Source: an uncultured Sphingomonadales bacterium
GTDB taxonomy: Bacteria; Pseudomonadota; Alphaproteobacteria; Sphingomonadales; Sphingomonadaceae
Reading direction: 5' to 3'
DNA length: 7,394 nucleotides
Assembly: GCA_903911985.1 (NCBI GenBank)
Contig: CAIWFP010000430.1
Location: 1-7,394, forward strand
Position numbers and translations under genes: made by a program. The notes under the pieces were generated by a model. It worked only from the letters and a program-made list of their open reading frames with translations. It did no database searches and was not told where the DNA came from. This document shows, in pieces, positions 1 to 7,180 of this stretch. Positions within the stretch are counted from its first letter, which is position 1. Every line of letters starts with the position of its first letter.

Positions 1-489
1 CACACGCCGGCTGACGGCCAATCGATGCCGCGTCAATCCATCGTCGATCTTCGCCGTTATGCGGATAGCCAGATCATACGCGCCATCGAACAGATCGACG
101 AAGCCGTCAGCGAGGTCCAGGCTCAGTTCCAGGTCGGGATATCGTGCCAGAAAGTCTGGCAGACACGGCGCCAAATGCATCCGTCCAAACGATGTCGGCG
201 CGGTGACCCGCAACGGGCCGGCGATCATAGTTCCGCGACCGACAATCCGGTCTTCGACCGCCTGCAGCGCGATACGCACAGGCAAAAGCGTATCGAGCAG
301 CTCTCGTCCCGCCGGGGTGACGCTAAGCCTCCTGGTCGTGCGGTGGACCAGGCGCGCACCGAGACGTTCTTCAAGCCGGGCCAGCCGCTTGGACAAGCTG
401 GCAGGCGACAGATGCACTAGCCGGGCAGCCGCGGAGAGACTGCCGGCAGCGACGATTTCGGCGAACAAGTCGTAATCGGGATCGAGCAT
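1..489 (-). CDS. LysR-family transcriptional regulator, CrgA-like subgroup (3' part missing)
   Basis: Reading the minus strand from the ATG at 489-487 gives 163 codons with no stop up to the left edge, so the C-terminal half of a roughly 300-residue protein is missing. Residues 4-63 are a typical LysR winged helix-turn-helix: DLFAEIVAAGSLSAAARL, then SPASLSKRLARLEERLGARL, then RTTRRLSVTPAG. From about residue 92 the effector-binding domain begins (LRVTAPTSFGRMHLAPCLPDF, DLELSLDLADGFVDLFDGAYDLAIRI), which resembles the CrgA-like LysR subgroup. An in-frame stop lies upstream at 531-529 with no other ATG between, and GGAA sits 3 nt before the start, so this start is likely. The gene is divergent from glcB across 114 bp, the usual arrangement for a LysR protein that controls its neighbour. 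I infer, but cannot show, that it regulates the glycolate operon; the ligand is unknown. It could instead be an unrelated LysR gene. Confidence 0.93.
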   Translation of the reverse strand, partial: MLDPDYDLFAEIVAAGSLSAAARLVHLSPASLSKRLARLEERLGARLVHRTTRRLSVTPAGRELLDTLLPVRIALQAVEDRIVGRGTMIAGPLRVTAPTSFGRMHLAPCLPDFLARYPDLELSLDLADGFVDLFDGAYDLAIRITAKIDDGLTRHRLAVSRRV

Positions 490-603
490 TCGTTCCAAAA
501 TCGAAAAAGTGTCTTGAATTATCTCTTGCTACCCACTTTCTTCGCGCCGCGCTAGGGAGACTTTCAAGATTCGGATGCCCCGCAAACGCACGAGGATGCA
601 GTC
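490..603. promoter_or_regulatory. Divergent promoter/operator region between the LysR gene and glcB
   Basis: This is the only intergenic stretch upstream of the operon, so it should hold both the lysR and the glc operon promoters. It is visibly more AT-rich than the flanking genes between about 495 and 540. The pentamer TCTTG occurs at 512-516 and 524-528, and its complement CAAGA at 565-569; the first and last lie in a 7-bp inverted repeat (TCTTGAA 512-518, TTCAAGA 563-569). On the minus strand, GATAAT (524-519 region) resembles a -10 box for the regulator, but no good -35 accompanies it. No convincing sigma70 pair is seen for the + strand. The function follows from position; the exact sites are guesses. 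Confidence 0.55.
592..596 (+). promoter_or_regulatory. Ribosome binding site of glcB
   Basis: GAGGA lies 7 nt before the ATG at 604, a normal Shine-Dalgarno distance. It supports this start for malate synthase. Confidence 0.7.
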
Positions 604-2718
604 ATGACGTCTATCGCCAAAGGCCGTTTGAATGTCGCGGTAGAACTAGCCGAGTTTGTCGATGAACGTGTTCTGCCAGGCACCGGTATTGCGGCGGAAG
701 CGTTCTGGTCGGGCGTAGACGCGATTCTCGCCCGATTCGTCCCTCGCAACCTTGACCTGCTGGCCCGGCGCAATTCGCTGCAGGCGCAGATCGATGATTG
801 GCACAAGATTCGCGCGGGCCAGCCCTTCGATGCAGCAGGCTATCGCGCCTTTCTGACCGAGATCGGCTACCTGGTGGCCGAACCGGTTCCGTTTGAGGTC
901 AATCCGACCAATGTCGATGCAGAACTGGCCGCAACAGACGGGCCGCAACTGGTCGTGCCGGTGCTCAATGCGCGGTTTCTACTCAATGCTGCCAATGCGC
1001 GCTGGGGCAGTCTATATGATGCACTCTATGGCACCGACGCGATTCCCGGTGCCCCTGCAGGCAAGGGGTACGATCCAGAGCGGGGCAAGCAAGTGATCGC
1101 TTGGGCCAAGGCGTTCCTCGATGATGCTGCGCCGCTCACCAACGGGCGATGGGCAGATTGGACCGGCGGCGATCTCGCGCTGGCCGACCCGGGCCAACTG
1201 GTGGGTCGCGCTGGCGACAACTTGCTGCTGATCCACAATGGCCTGCACATCGAGGTTGTCGTCGACCGCGCCAACCCGATCGGCGCTACGGACCCGGCCG
1301 GCATCGCCGACGTGGTCGTGGAAGCCGCGATTTCGACGATCTGCGACTTTGAGGATTCAATTGCCGCAGTCGATGCTGCGGACAAAGTTGCCGCCTATGC
1401 CAACTGGCTGGGGCTGATGAAAGGCGACCTTGAAGATACATTCGAGAAGAGCGGCGTGATGGTGACGCGCCGGCTCAATCCCGACCGTGCCTATGTTGCG
1501 CCCGATGGCACACCGTTTGCGCTGCATGGCCGGTCATTGCTGCTGGTGCGCAATGTCGGCCACTTGATGACCACGCCTGCGGTGATCATGCCCGATGGAA
1601 CGCAAGCGCCCGAGGGCATTCTCGATGCCATCGTCACCAGCACCATCGCCCTGCATGACCTGAAACGCGCGGCTCGGCCGGGCAACAGCCGCGCCGGCAG
1701 CGTCTATATCGTCAAGCCCAAGATGCACGGGCCCGAGGAATGCGCGTTCAGCAACGACCTGTTCGACGCCGTGGAGGACATCCTGGGGCTGGCGCGCTAT
1801 ACGATCAAGATCGGCGTGATGGACGAAGAACGGCGCACCAGTGCCAACCTTGCGGCCTGCATCGCAGCGGTGCGCGATCGCATCATGTTCATCAATACCG
1901 GCTTCCTCGACCGCACTGGCGACGAGATGCACACTGCAATGCAAGCTGGCGCCATGCTGCGCAAAGGTGACATGAAAACGACCGACTGGATAAGGGCCTA
2001 TGAGGATCGCAACGTCCAGATCGGCCTGGCCTGCGGGCTTTCGGGCAAGGCGCAGATCGGCAAGGGCATGTGGGCGATGCCTGACCGCATGGCCGATATG
2101 CTGGTGCAGAAGATCGGCCATCCGCAGACCGGCGCAAACACCGCCTGGGTACCGTCACCCACTGCAGCTGTCCTGCACACGACGCATTATCATCGTGTCG
2201 ATGTGTTTGCCCGGCAAGCTGCGCGCCTCGCCGAACCGGTGGCCGATCTAGACGCGCTGCTGACAATTCCGGTGGCGTATGGTCACAATTGGTCGGCCGA
2301 TGACGTGCGCGAAGAACTGGAAAACAACGCGCAGGGCATTCTTGGCTATGTCGTGCGTTGGGTCGATCAGGGCATCGGCTGCTCGAAAGTGCCCGACATC
2401 AACGACATCGGGCTGATGGAAGACCGCGCTACGCTGCGTATCTCCAGCCAGCACATCGCCAACTGGCTTTTGCACGGCGTGGCCAGTGCGGACGAGGTGG
2501 ATGCTGCGCTATTGCGGATGGCGGCAAAAGTCGATGCGCAGAATGCGGGCGATCCAGCCTATCGCCCGATGGCGCCCGCACCCGATTCCAGCCTTGCCTA
2601 TCAGGCTGCCCGTGCGCTGGTGTTTGAAGGGATAGCCCAGCCCAACGGCTATACCGAACCTCTGCTCCACGCCTTCCGGCTCAAGGTCAAAGCGGCAGAT
2701 ATGGCGCGGGCGCGTTAA
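604..2718 (+). CDS. glcB: Malate synthase G
   Basis: Condenses glyoxylate with acetyl-CoA and water to give malate and CoA in the cytoplasm, carrying the product of glycolate oxidation into the TCA cycle. The protein is 704 residues, close to the 723 of E. coli GlcB, and belongs to the monomeric G isoform, not the shorter A form. Family blocks are intact in order: ICDFEDSIAAVDAADK (246-261), LVRNVGHLMTTP (314-325), SVYIVKPKMHGPEE (366-379), GVMDEERRTS (404-413), INTGFLDRTGDEMH (430-443), GKAQIGKGMWAMPD (481-494), GANTAWVPSPTAA (510-522), QGIGCSKVPDI (589-599), LMEDRATLRISSQHIANWL (604-622) and NAGDPAYRPMA (647-657). By alignment from memory to E. coli, catalytic Arg338 and Asp631 correspond to R316 and D607, the Mg ligands Glu427 and Asp455 to E408 and D436, and Cys617 to C593. 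Nothing needed for catalysis appears missing. It is the first gene of the operon, 4 nt before glcD. Confidence 0.98.
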   Translation: MTSIAKGRLNVAVELAEFVDERVLPGTGIAAEAFWSGVDAILARFVPRNLDLLARRNSLQAQIDDWHKIRAGQPFDAAGYRAFLTEIGYLVAEPVPFEVNPTNVDAELAATDGPQLVVPVLNARFLLNAANARWGSLYDALYGTDAIPGAPAGKGYDPERGKQVIAWAKAFLDDAAPLTNGRWADWTGGDLALADPGQLVGRAGDNLLLIHNGLHIEVVVDRANPIGATDPAGIADVVVEAAISTICDFEDSIAAVDAADKVAAYANWLGLMKGDLEDTFEKSGVMVTRRLNPDRAYVAPDGTPFALHGRSLLLVRNVGHLMTTPAVIMPDGTQAPEGILDAIVTSTIALHDLKRAARPGNSRAGSVYIVKPKMHGPEECAFSNDLFDAVEDILGLARYTIKIGVMDEERRTSANLAACIAAVRDRIMFINTGFLDRTGDEMHTAMQAGAMLRKGDMKTTDWIRAYEDRNVQIGLACGLSGKAQIGKGMWAMPDRMADMLVQKIGHPQTGANTAWVPSPTAAVLHTTHYHRVDVFARQAARLAEPVADLDALLTIPVAYGHNWSADDVREELENNAQGILGYVVRWVDQGIGCSKVPDINDIGLMEDRATLRISSQHIANWLLHGVASADEVDAALLRMAAKVDAQNAGDPAYRPMAPAPDSSLAYQAARALVFEGIAQPNGYTEPLLHAFRLKVKAADMARAR

Positions 2719-2722
2719 GACC

Positions 2723-4216
2723 ATGTCCATCGCGATGCCCCTGCCCGATGCACAGACCTTGGCAAAACGCGTGTCGATCGTTGCCGCGATGCGCGCGATC
2801 GTGCCCGGTGAGGGCGTGATCGACAATCCCGATGCTTTGCGCCCCTACGAATCCGATGGCCTGACTGCCTATCGCCAGCCGCCGATGCTGGTCGTGCTGC
2901 CCGAAACAGTCGAACAGGTCTCGGCTGTGCTGCGCTGGTGCCACGCCGAAAACGTAAAGGTCGTACCGCGCGGCTCAGGCACTTCGTTGTCGGGCGGCGC
3001 ATTGCCGCTGGCGGATGCTGTGTTGTTGGGCATGGGCAAGTTCAAGCGAGTGATCGAAATCGATTATGCCGACCGCGTGGCCGTGGTGCAGCCGGGCGTG
3101 ACCAATCTGGCCATCACCCAGGCAGTGGAAAATCGCGGCTTTTACTACGCACCCGATCCATCCAGCCAGATAGCCTGTTCGATCGGCGGCAATGTTGCAG
3201 AGAATTCGGGCGGAGTGCACTGCCTGAAGTACGGACTGACCACGAACAATGTGCTCGGTGTCGAACTGGTTTTGATGGATGGCGAAGTGGTTCGCCTAGG
3301 CGGTCGGCATCTCGATACGTCGGGGCTGGATTTGCTTGGCGTGATCGTCGGATCCGAAGGTTTGCTGGGCGTGGTGACCGAAGTGACGGTGCGCATCCTG
3401 CCCCGGCCAGAGGCAGCGCGCGCCGTGCTTGTCGGTTTTCCCGACGCGGAACTAGCCGGTGCCTGCGTTGCGCAAGTCATTGCCGAAGGCATCATCCCGG
3501 CCGGCATGGAAATGATGGACCGCCCGGCCATTCATGCGGCCGAGGCGTTCGTTAATGTCGGCTATCCGCTCGATGTCGGAGCTTTGCTGATTGTCGAAGT
3601 GGATGGCCCGGTCGCCGAATGCAATTACCTTATCGAAGAGATCGCGCGAATTGCCAATGAAAACGGTGCCGTCACTTCGCGCATATCTCGCGACGAACAG
3701 GAACGCCTGGCGTTCTGGGCCGGACGCAAGGCCGCATTCCCTGCCGTCGGACGCATCTCCCCCGATTATTACTGCATGGACGGTACCATCCCGCGGCGTC
3801 GCTTGCCCGACGTGCTGCGGCAGATGGAACAGCTATCAGAGAAATACGGCCTTGGTGTCGCCAATGTGTTCCATGCCGGCGATGGAAATCTGCACCCGCT
3901 GATCCTCTACGACGCCAACAAGCCGGGCGAACTCGACCGGGCCGAGCAATTCGGCAACGACATCTTGCGCCTGTGTGTGGCGGTGGGCGGAGTGCTGACC
4001 GGCGAGCATGGCGTGGGCATCGAAAAGCGCGACCTGATGCCCGCCATGTTCAGCGAAACCGACCTCAAGCAGCAGCAGCGGGTAAAATGTGCGTTCGATC
4101 CCGGCCTGCTGCTCAATCCCGGCAAAGTCTTTCCCACGCTGCATCGCTGCGCCGAACTCGGCCGGGTGCATGTTCACCATGGGAAACTGCCGTTTCCTGA
4201 ACTGCCGCGGTTTTGA
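2723..4216 (+). CDS. glcD: Glycolate oxidase (glycolate dehydrogenase) FAD subunit GlcD
   Basis: Catalytic flavoprotein subunit that oxidises glycolate (and usually D-lactate) to glyoxylate as part of the GlcDEF complex at the cytoplasmic membrane. The 497-residue length matches the 499 of E. coli GlcD. An FAD-binding PCMH domain covers about residues 53-231, with PRGSGTSLSGG (82-92) and PDPSSQIACSIGGNVAENSGG (144-164) as FAD contacts. The C-terminal FAD-oxidase domain has NVFHAGDGNLHP (381-392) and GGVLTGEHGVGIEKRDLM (422-439), which carry the conserved His residues of this family. The tail (FDPGLLLNPGKVFPTLHRCAELG, then HVHHGKLPFPELPRF) is nearly the E. coli ending, which separates it from other D-lactate dehydrogenase-like paralogues. 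The start lies 4 nt after the glcB stop with only a weak AAGA upstream, suggesting translation coupled to glcB. The stop overlaps the glcE start by one base. Confidence 0.97.
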   Translation: MSIAMPLPDAQTLAKRVSIVAAMRAIVPGEGVIDNPDALRPYESDGLTAYRQPPMLVVLPETVEQVSAVLRWCHAENVKVVPRGSGTSLSGGALPLADAVLLGMGKFKRVIEIDYADRVAVVQPGVTNLAITQAVENRGFYYAPDPSSQIACSIGGNVAENSGGVHCLKYGLTTNNVLGVELVLMDGEVVRLGGRHLDTSGLDLLGVIVGSEGLLGVVTEVTVRILPRPEAARAVLVGFPDAELAGACVAQVIAEGIIPAGMEMMDRPAIHAAEAFVNVGYPLDVGALLIVEVDGPVAECNYLIEEIARIANENGAVTSRISRDEQERLAFWAGRKAAFPAVGRISPDYYCMDGTIPRRRLPDVLRQMEQLSEKYGLGVANVFHAGDGNLHPLILYDANKPGELDRAEQFGNDILRLCVAVGGVLTGEHGVGIEKRDLMPAMFSETDLKQQQRVKCAFDPGLLLNPGKVFPTLHRCAELGRVHVHHGKLPFPELPRF

Positions 4217-5382
4217 TGGACAAGCTTGAACCCCGCGACGCGCAGGACTTGTGCGATATCGTCGCCAACGCGTCCCAGACCGGCCGCAAGCTGGAAATCC
4301 AGGGTGGCGGTAGCAAGGCAGCGATGGGCGCGCCGCGTGACGCGACCGTGGTAAGCTTGGCAGCGCTGACGGGCGTGGTGGATTACGATCCGGCCGAGCT
4401 GGTCCTGACGGTCCGCCCCGGCACGCCGCTCTGTGAAGTCGAGGCTCTTGTCGCTGCGCAGGACCAGATGCTTGCGTTCGAGCCATTCGACCATGGGCCG
4501 CTGTTCGCCAACGAACTCGGCGCGACCACGATCGGCGGCGTCGTCGCGGCGGGTGTGGCCGGTTCGCGCCGCGTCACTGCCGGCGGCGCACGCGATCACC
4601 TGCTCGGCTTTACATCGGTTTCCGGCCGGGGCGAGATCTTCGTGGGCGGCGCCAAAGTCGTCAAGAATGTCACCGGCTATGATCTGCCCAAGCTGTTTGC
4701 GGGCAGTTGGGGCCGGCTCGGTGCAATGACCGAACTGACGCTCAAGGTCCTCCCGCGCCCGCGGATGACCGTGACAATGGCTGCGTATGGGCTCGATCCG
4801 CGCGCCGCCCATGCCGCGATGGCCTGCGCGCTGGGTAGCAATGCCGACGTGTCGGCGGCCGCCCATCTGGCGCGAGGGATCACCTTGTTGCGGGTGGCGG
4901 GCTTTGCGCCGTCGGTAGAAGCGCGCTGCGAGGGTCTGCCGGGCCTAGTGCGAGAACATTGCGCGCTGCACCGGCTGGATGGAGCCGAGGCCACCGACCT
5001 CTGGCGCGAGGCTGCCACCGGGGCGGGCCTCCGGGGCGAGGTGCTGTGGCGGGTCCATCTGCAACCCGCCCGCGCGCCGGACTTGATCGCCAGGCTAGAA
5101 CCGCTGCAGCCGCAATGGTCGCTGGACTGGGGCGGTGGGCTCGTCTGGCTGGCGCTCGACAGCCATGGCACGCAAGTGCGCGACGCAGCCATTGCACTGG
5201 GTGGCGAAGCAACCCTGGTACGCTCGCCAGAGGCTATGCGGCGCACTGTGTCGATTTTTCAACCTCGCGCCGGCGGCGTTGCGGCGCTGGAGGAAAGGGT
5301 CCGCCGCGCCTTTGATCCAGCCGGTGTATTCGAAACCGGTCGTTTCCTGGGAGAGGCTCATGCAGACCAACTTCGCGCCTGA
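4216..5382 (+). CDS. glcE: Glycolate oxidase subunit GlcE (FAD-binding type)
   Basis: Second flavoprotein-type subunit of glycolate dehydrogenase, required with GlcD and GlcF for activity. I chose the ATG at 4216, which overlaps the glcD stop as TGATG; an in-frame TTG just before it (4213) is a less likely start. The resulting protein has 388 residues, somewhat longer than the 350 of E. coli GlcE. The N-terminal half is a PCMH-like FAD domain: LEIQGGGSKAAMG (26-38), GVVDYDPAELVLTVRPGTPL (53-72), GGVVAAGVAGSRRVTAGGARDHLLG (107-131) and GGAKVVKNVTGYDLPKLFAGSWG (144-166), followed by LKVLPRPR. The Lys-Asn-x-x-Gly-Tyr-Asp-Leu segment is characteristic of GlcE. The C-terminal half is more variable, ending in SLDWGGGLVWLAL (302-314) and FDPAGVFETGRF (366-377). 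No clear Shine-Dalgarno is seen, as expected for coupled restart after glcD. Confidence 0.95.
   Translation: MDKLEPRDAQDLCDIVANASQTGRKLEIQGGGSKAAMGAPRDATVVSLAALTGVVDYDPAELVLTVRPGTPLCEVEALVAAQDQMLAFEPFDHGPLFANELGATTIGGVVAAGVAGSRRVTAGGARDHLLGFTSVSGRGEIFVGGAKVVKNVTGYDLPKLFAGSWGRLGAMTELTLKVLPRPRMTVTMAAYGLDPRAAHAAMACALGSNADVSAAAHLARGITLLRVAGFAPSVEARCEGLPGLVREHCALHRLDGAEATDLWREAATGAGLRGEVLWRVHLQPARAPDLIARLEPLQPQWSLDWGGGLVWLALDSHGTQVRDAAIALGGEATLVRSPEAMRRTVSIFQPRAGGVAALEERVRRAFDPAGVFETGRFLGEAHADQLRA
5349..5353 (+). promoter_or_regulatory. Ribosome binding site that fixes the glcF start
   Basis: GGGAG, 6 nt before the ATG at 5360, lies inside the end of glcE. The frame is open further upstream, to at least 5135, so this site together with the GlcF-like N-terminus MQTNFAP decides the start. 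Confidence 0.75.
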
Positions 5383-6679
5383 TCTGCTCGCCCAACCGGC
5401 GATGCAGTCATCCGAATCGATCATCCGCAAGTGCGTGCATTGCGGATTCTGCACTGCCACTTGCCCGACTTACGTGCTGCTCGGCGATGAACTCGACAGC
5501 CCGCGCGGCCGCATTTATCTGATGAAGGACATGCTCGAAAACGAGCGGGTGCCGACGCCCGAAGTGGTCAAACATATCGACCGCTGCCTGTCGTGCCTGT
5601 CGTGCATGACCACCTGCCCCTCTGGCGTCAACTACATGCATCTGGTCGATCACGCCCGCGCCTATATCCATTCCCATTACCAACGTCCGCTGGTGGAGCG
5701 GTTCTATCGTGCGTTGCTGGCCTTTGTGCTGCCGCATCGCGGTCGGTTTCGCGCGGCGCTGCGGCTTGCTCCGCTCGCCCGGCCGTTTCTGCCGGTGCTG
5801 GACAAAGTGGCGGCCTTGCGCCCTCTGGCCGCGATGCTTGCGCTTGCCCCGACAGGGCTACGCCCAATGCCATCGACCGTGTCAAGCACCGTCCGCGGCG
5901 CCAAAGGCCGCGTAGCCATGCTGCAAGGCTGCGCCGAACCCGCCCTACGGCCGGAATTCCGCGAAGCTGCCGTGCGGCTGCTGAACCGCCGCGGCTTTGA
6001 CGTGACCTTTGCCGCTGGTGAAGGCTGCTGCGGCGCGCTCGTTCATCATATGGGTCACGAAACCGCGGCGCTTGAAGCAGCACGGCGCAATGTCGATGCC
6101 TGGACACGCGAGATCGACGCGCACGCGCTCGATGCCATTATCGTTACCACCTCGGGCTGCGGCACCACTATCAAAGACTATGGTTTTATGCTGCGCGAGG
6201 ATCCGGATTATGCCGCAAAGGCGCAGCGTGTCTCCGAACTGGCCAAAGACATCAGCGAATTTCTGGATGGTGTCGGTCTGCCGCAGAGCACAGGGGACCG
6301 GCCGGCCCTGACCGTCGCCTATCATGCCGCCTGTTCACTGCAACATGGTCAGCATGTCACCGATGCGCCAAAGCGGCTGCTCGCCCAGGCCGGGTTCGCG
6401 GTGCGCACCCCGACCGAAGCGCATCTTTGCTGCGGCTCGGCAGGCACCTACAACATTCTGCAGCCCGAGATTGCCGGGCAACTCGGTGACCGCAAAACGG
6501 CCAATATCGAGCGCCTCAGGCCCGACGTCATTGTTACGGGTAATATCGGCTGCGCCATGCAGATCGGGCAGCGAACCGCGCTGCCGGTCGTCCACACAGT
6601 CGAACTTCTGGATTGGGCGACCGGCGGACCGGTCCCCGCCGCCCTTGCACACCTCCCCCTGAAAGGAACGCTATCATGA
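5360..6679 (+). CDS. glcF: Glycolate oxidase iron-sulfur subunit GlcF
   Basis: Electron-transfer subunit of glycolate dehydrogenase, taking electrons from the flavin subunits toward the quinone pool. From the ATG at 5360 the protein is 439 residues, against 407 in E. coli. Two ferredoxin-type [4Fe-4S] motifs are complete: C25-V-H-C28-G-F-C31-T-A-T-C35-P and C76-L-S-C79-L-S-C82-M-T-T-C86-P. Two cysteine-rich CCG domains follow, with GCAEP (190-194) and EGCCGALVHHMG (221-232), then SGCG (265-268), AACSLQHGQ (323-331), HLCCGSAGTYNI (355-366) and GNIGC (394-398). These are hallmarks of GlcF and of heterodisulfide-reductase-type subunits. The extra length lies mainly in the linker at about 110-185 and in a short C-terminal tail. 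The gene overlaps the 3' end of glcE by 23 nt and its own stop overlaps glcG as ATGA. No signal peptide or convincing membrane helix is seen, so membrane attachment is through the complex. Confidence 0.97.
   Translation: MQTNFAPDLLAQPAMQSSESIIRKCVHCGFCTATCPTYVLLGDELDSPRGRIYLMKDMLENERVPTPEVVKHIDRCLSCLSCMTTCPSGVNYMHLVDHARAYIHSHYQRPLVERFYRALLAFVLPHRGRFRAALRLAPLARPFLPVLDKVAALRPLAAMLALAPTGLRPMPSTVSSTVRGAKGRVAMLQGCAEPALRPEFREAAVRLLNRRGFDVTFAAGEGCCGALVHHMGHETAALEAARRNVDAWTREIDAHALDAIIVTTSGCGTTIKDYGFMLREDPDYAAKAQRVSELAKDISEFLDGVGLPQSTGDRPALTVAYHAACSLQHGQHVTDAPKRLLAQAGFAVRTPTEAHLCCGSAGTYNILQPEIAGQLGDRKTANIERLRPDVIVTGNIGCAMQIGQRTALPVVHTVELLDWATGGPVPAALAHLPLKGTLS
6662..6667 (+). promoter_or_regulatory. 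Ribosome binding site of glcG
   Basis: AAAGGA lies 8 nt before the ATG at 6676, within the last codons of glcF. It supports that start over an in-frame upstream candidate at 6613. Confidence 0.75.
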
Positions 6680-7104
6680 GCCGTATCTCGCTTACGCAGG
6701 CCAATTCGGTAATCGACGGTGCGATTTCCGAGGCCCAAAAGCTTGCGCTCAAGCCGCTTGGCATAGCCGTGCTCGACGCCGGCGGCCACCTGATCGCCTT
6801 TCAGCGACAGGATGACGCATCGACGGGCCGGCTTCATCTCGCACTGGGCAAGGCAGCGGGCGCCTTGTTTCTTGGTATTTCATCCCGCAAGATCGGCGAT
6901 ATGGCGGCAGAACGGCCGACTTTCCTCGCGTCGCTTGGGCCGATCGCGCCGGCCGGCGTGGTTCCGGCGGCCGGCGGCATTATCGTGGTCGATGCCAACG
7001 GCATGGTGATCGGCGCGGTCGGCGCTTCGGGTGACCTGTCAGACAAGGACGAAGCCTGCGTGCTGGCCGGGATTGTCGCCGCGGGTCTGACGCCGCAGGC
7101 CTGA
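6676..7104 (+). CDS. glcG: GlcG/HbpS-family protein (DUF336)
   Basis: Small 142-residue protein of the GlcG/HbpS family (formerly DUF336), similar in length to the 134-residue GlcG of E. coli. Recognisable segments are the N-terminal SRISLTQANSVIDGAISEAQ, then GIAVLDAGGHLIAFQRQDDA (29-48), GKAAGALFLGISS (58-70), PAGVVPAAGGIIVVDANG (92-109) and VIGAVGASGDLSDKDEACVLAGI (111-133), where the Gly-x-Ser-Gly turn near residue 118 and the following DE-x-C/A helix are typical. Homologues such as HbpS bind haem, and others sit in corrinoid or diol metabolism operons, but the role of GlcG in glycolate use is not established. Being the last gene, overlapping glcF by 4 nt, it is very likely co-transcribed with the oxidase. 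No signal peptide is visible, so I expect it in the cytoplasm. Confidence 0.93.
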   Translation: MSRISLTQANSVIDGAISEAQKLALKPLGIAVLDAGGHLIAFQRQDDASTGRLHLALGKAAGALFLGISSRKIGDMAAERPTFLASLGPIAPAGVVPAAGGIIVVDANGMVIGAVGASGDLSDKDEACVLAGIVAAGLTPQA

Positions 7105-7116
7105 GCCGACCCGGCT
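7104..7116 (+). other. Small GC hairpin after glcG, doubtful terminator
   Basis: AGCCG at 7104-7108 can pair with CGGCT at 7112-7116 around a 3-nt loop, directly at the glcG stop. No run of T follows, so it does not qualify as a standard intrinsic terminator. No better candidate is seen before the insertion sequence, so the operon terminator may have been displaced by the insertion or be Rho-dependent. Confidence 0.2.
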
Positions 7117-7180
7117 ACGCGAAACCTGGCGAATGCATTGTCCCCCGTCAGCACCTATGGCACAAAATTGAGGTTGTGAA

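Noticed and set aside
25..475. Two overlapping + strand ORFs of 131 and 138 codons at the left edge
   Set aside because: They are antisense to the LysR reading frame, which has clear family motifs. Their products are Arg/Ser-rich with no recognisable domain.
1534..2121. 195-codon minus-strand ORF inside glcB
   Set aside because: It lies opposite the most conserved part of malate synthase and is explained by GC-rich codon usage. It has no ribosome binding site or family resemblance.
4213..4215. TTG as start codon of glcE
   Set aside because: The immediately following ATG at 4216 overlaps the glcD stop as TGATG, a standard coupling arrangement.
3836..4866. Minus-strand ORFs of 216 and 230 codons across the glcD-glcE junction
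   Set aside because: Both are antisense to well-supported glc genes and show no domain. Absence of stops on the opposite strand is common at this GC content.
5135..5359. Upstream extension of the glcF frame to 5135
   Set aside because: It would overlap glcE by about 250 nt and add 75 residues unlike GlcF. The ATG at 5360 has a good ribosome binding site and the MQT start of E. coli GlcF.
7161..7178. CACAA/TTGTG inverted pentamers just before the IS
   Set aside because: Five base pairs around an 8-nt loop with no T-run is too weak to call a terminator, operator or attachment site.
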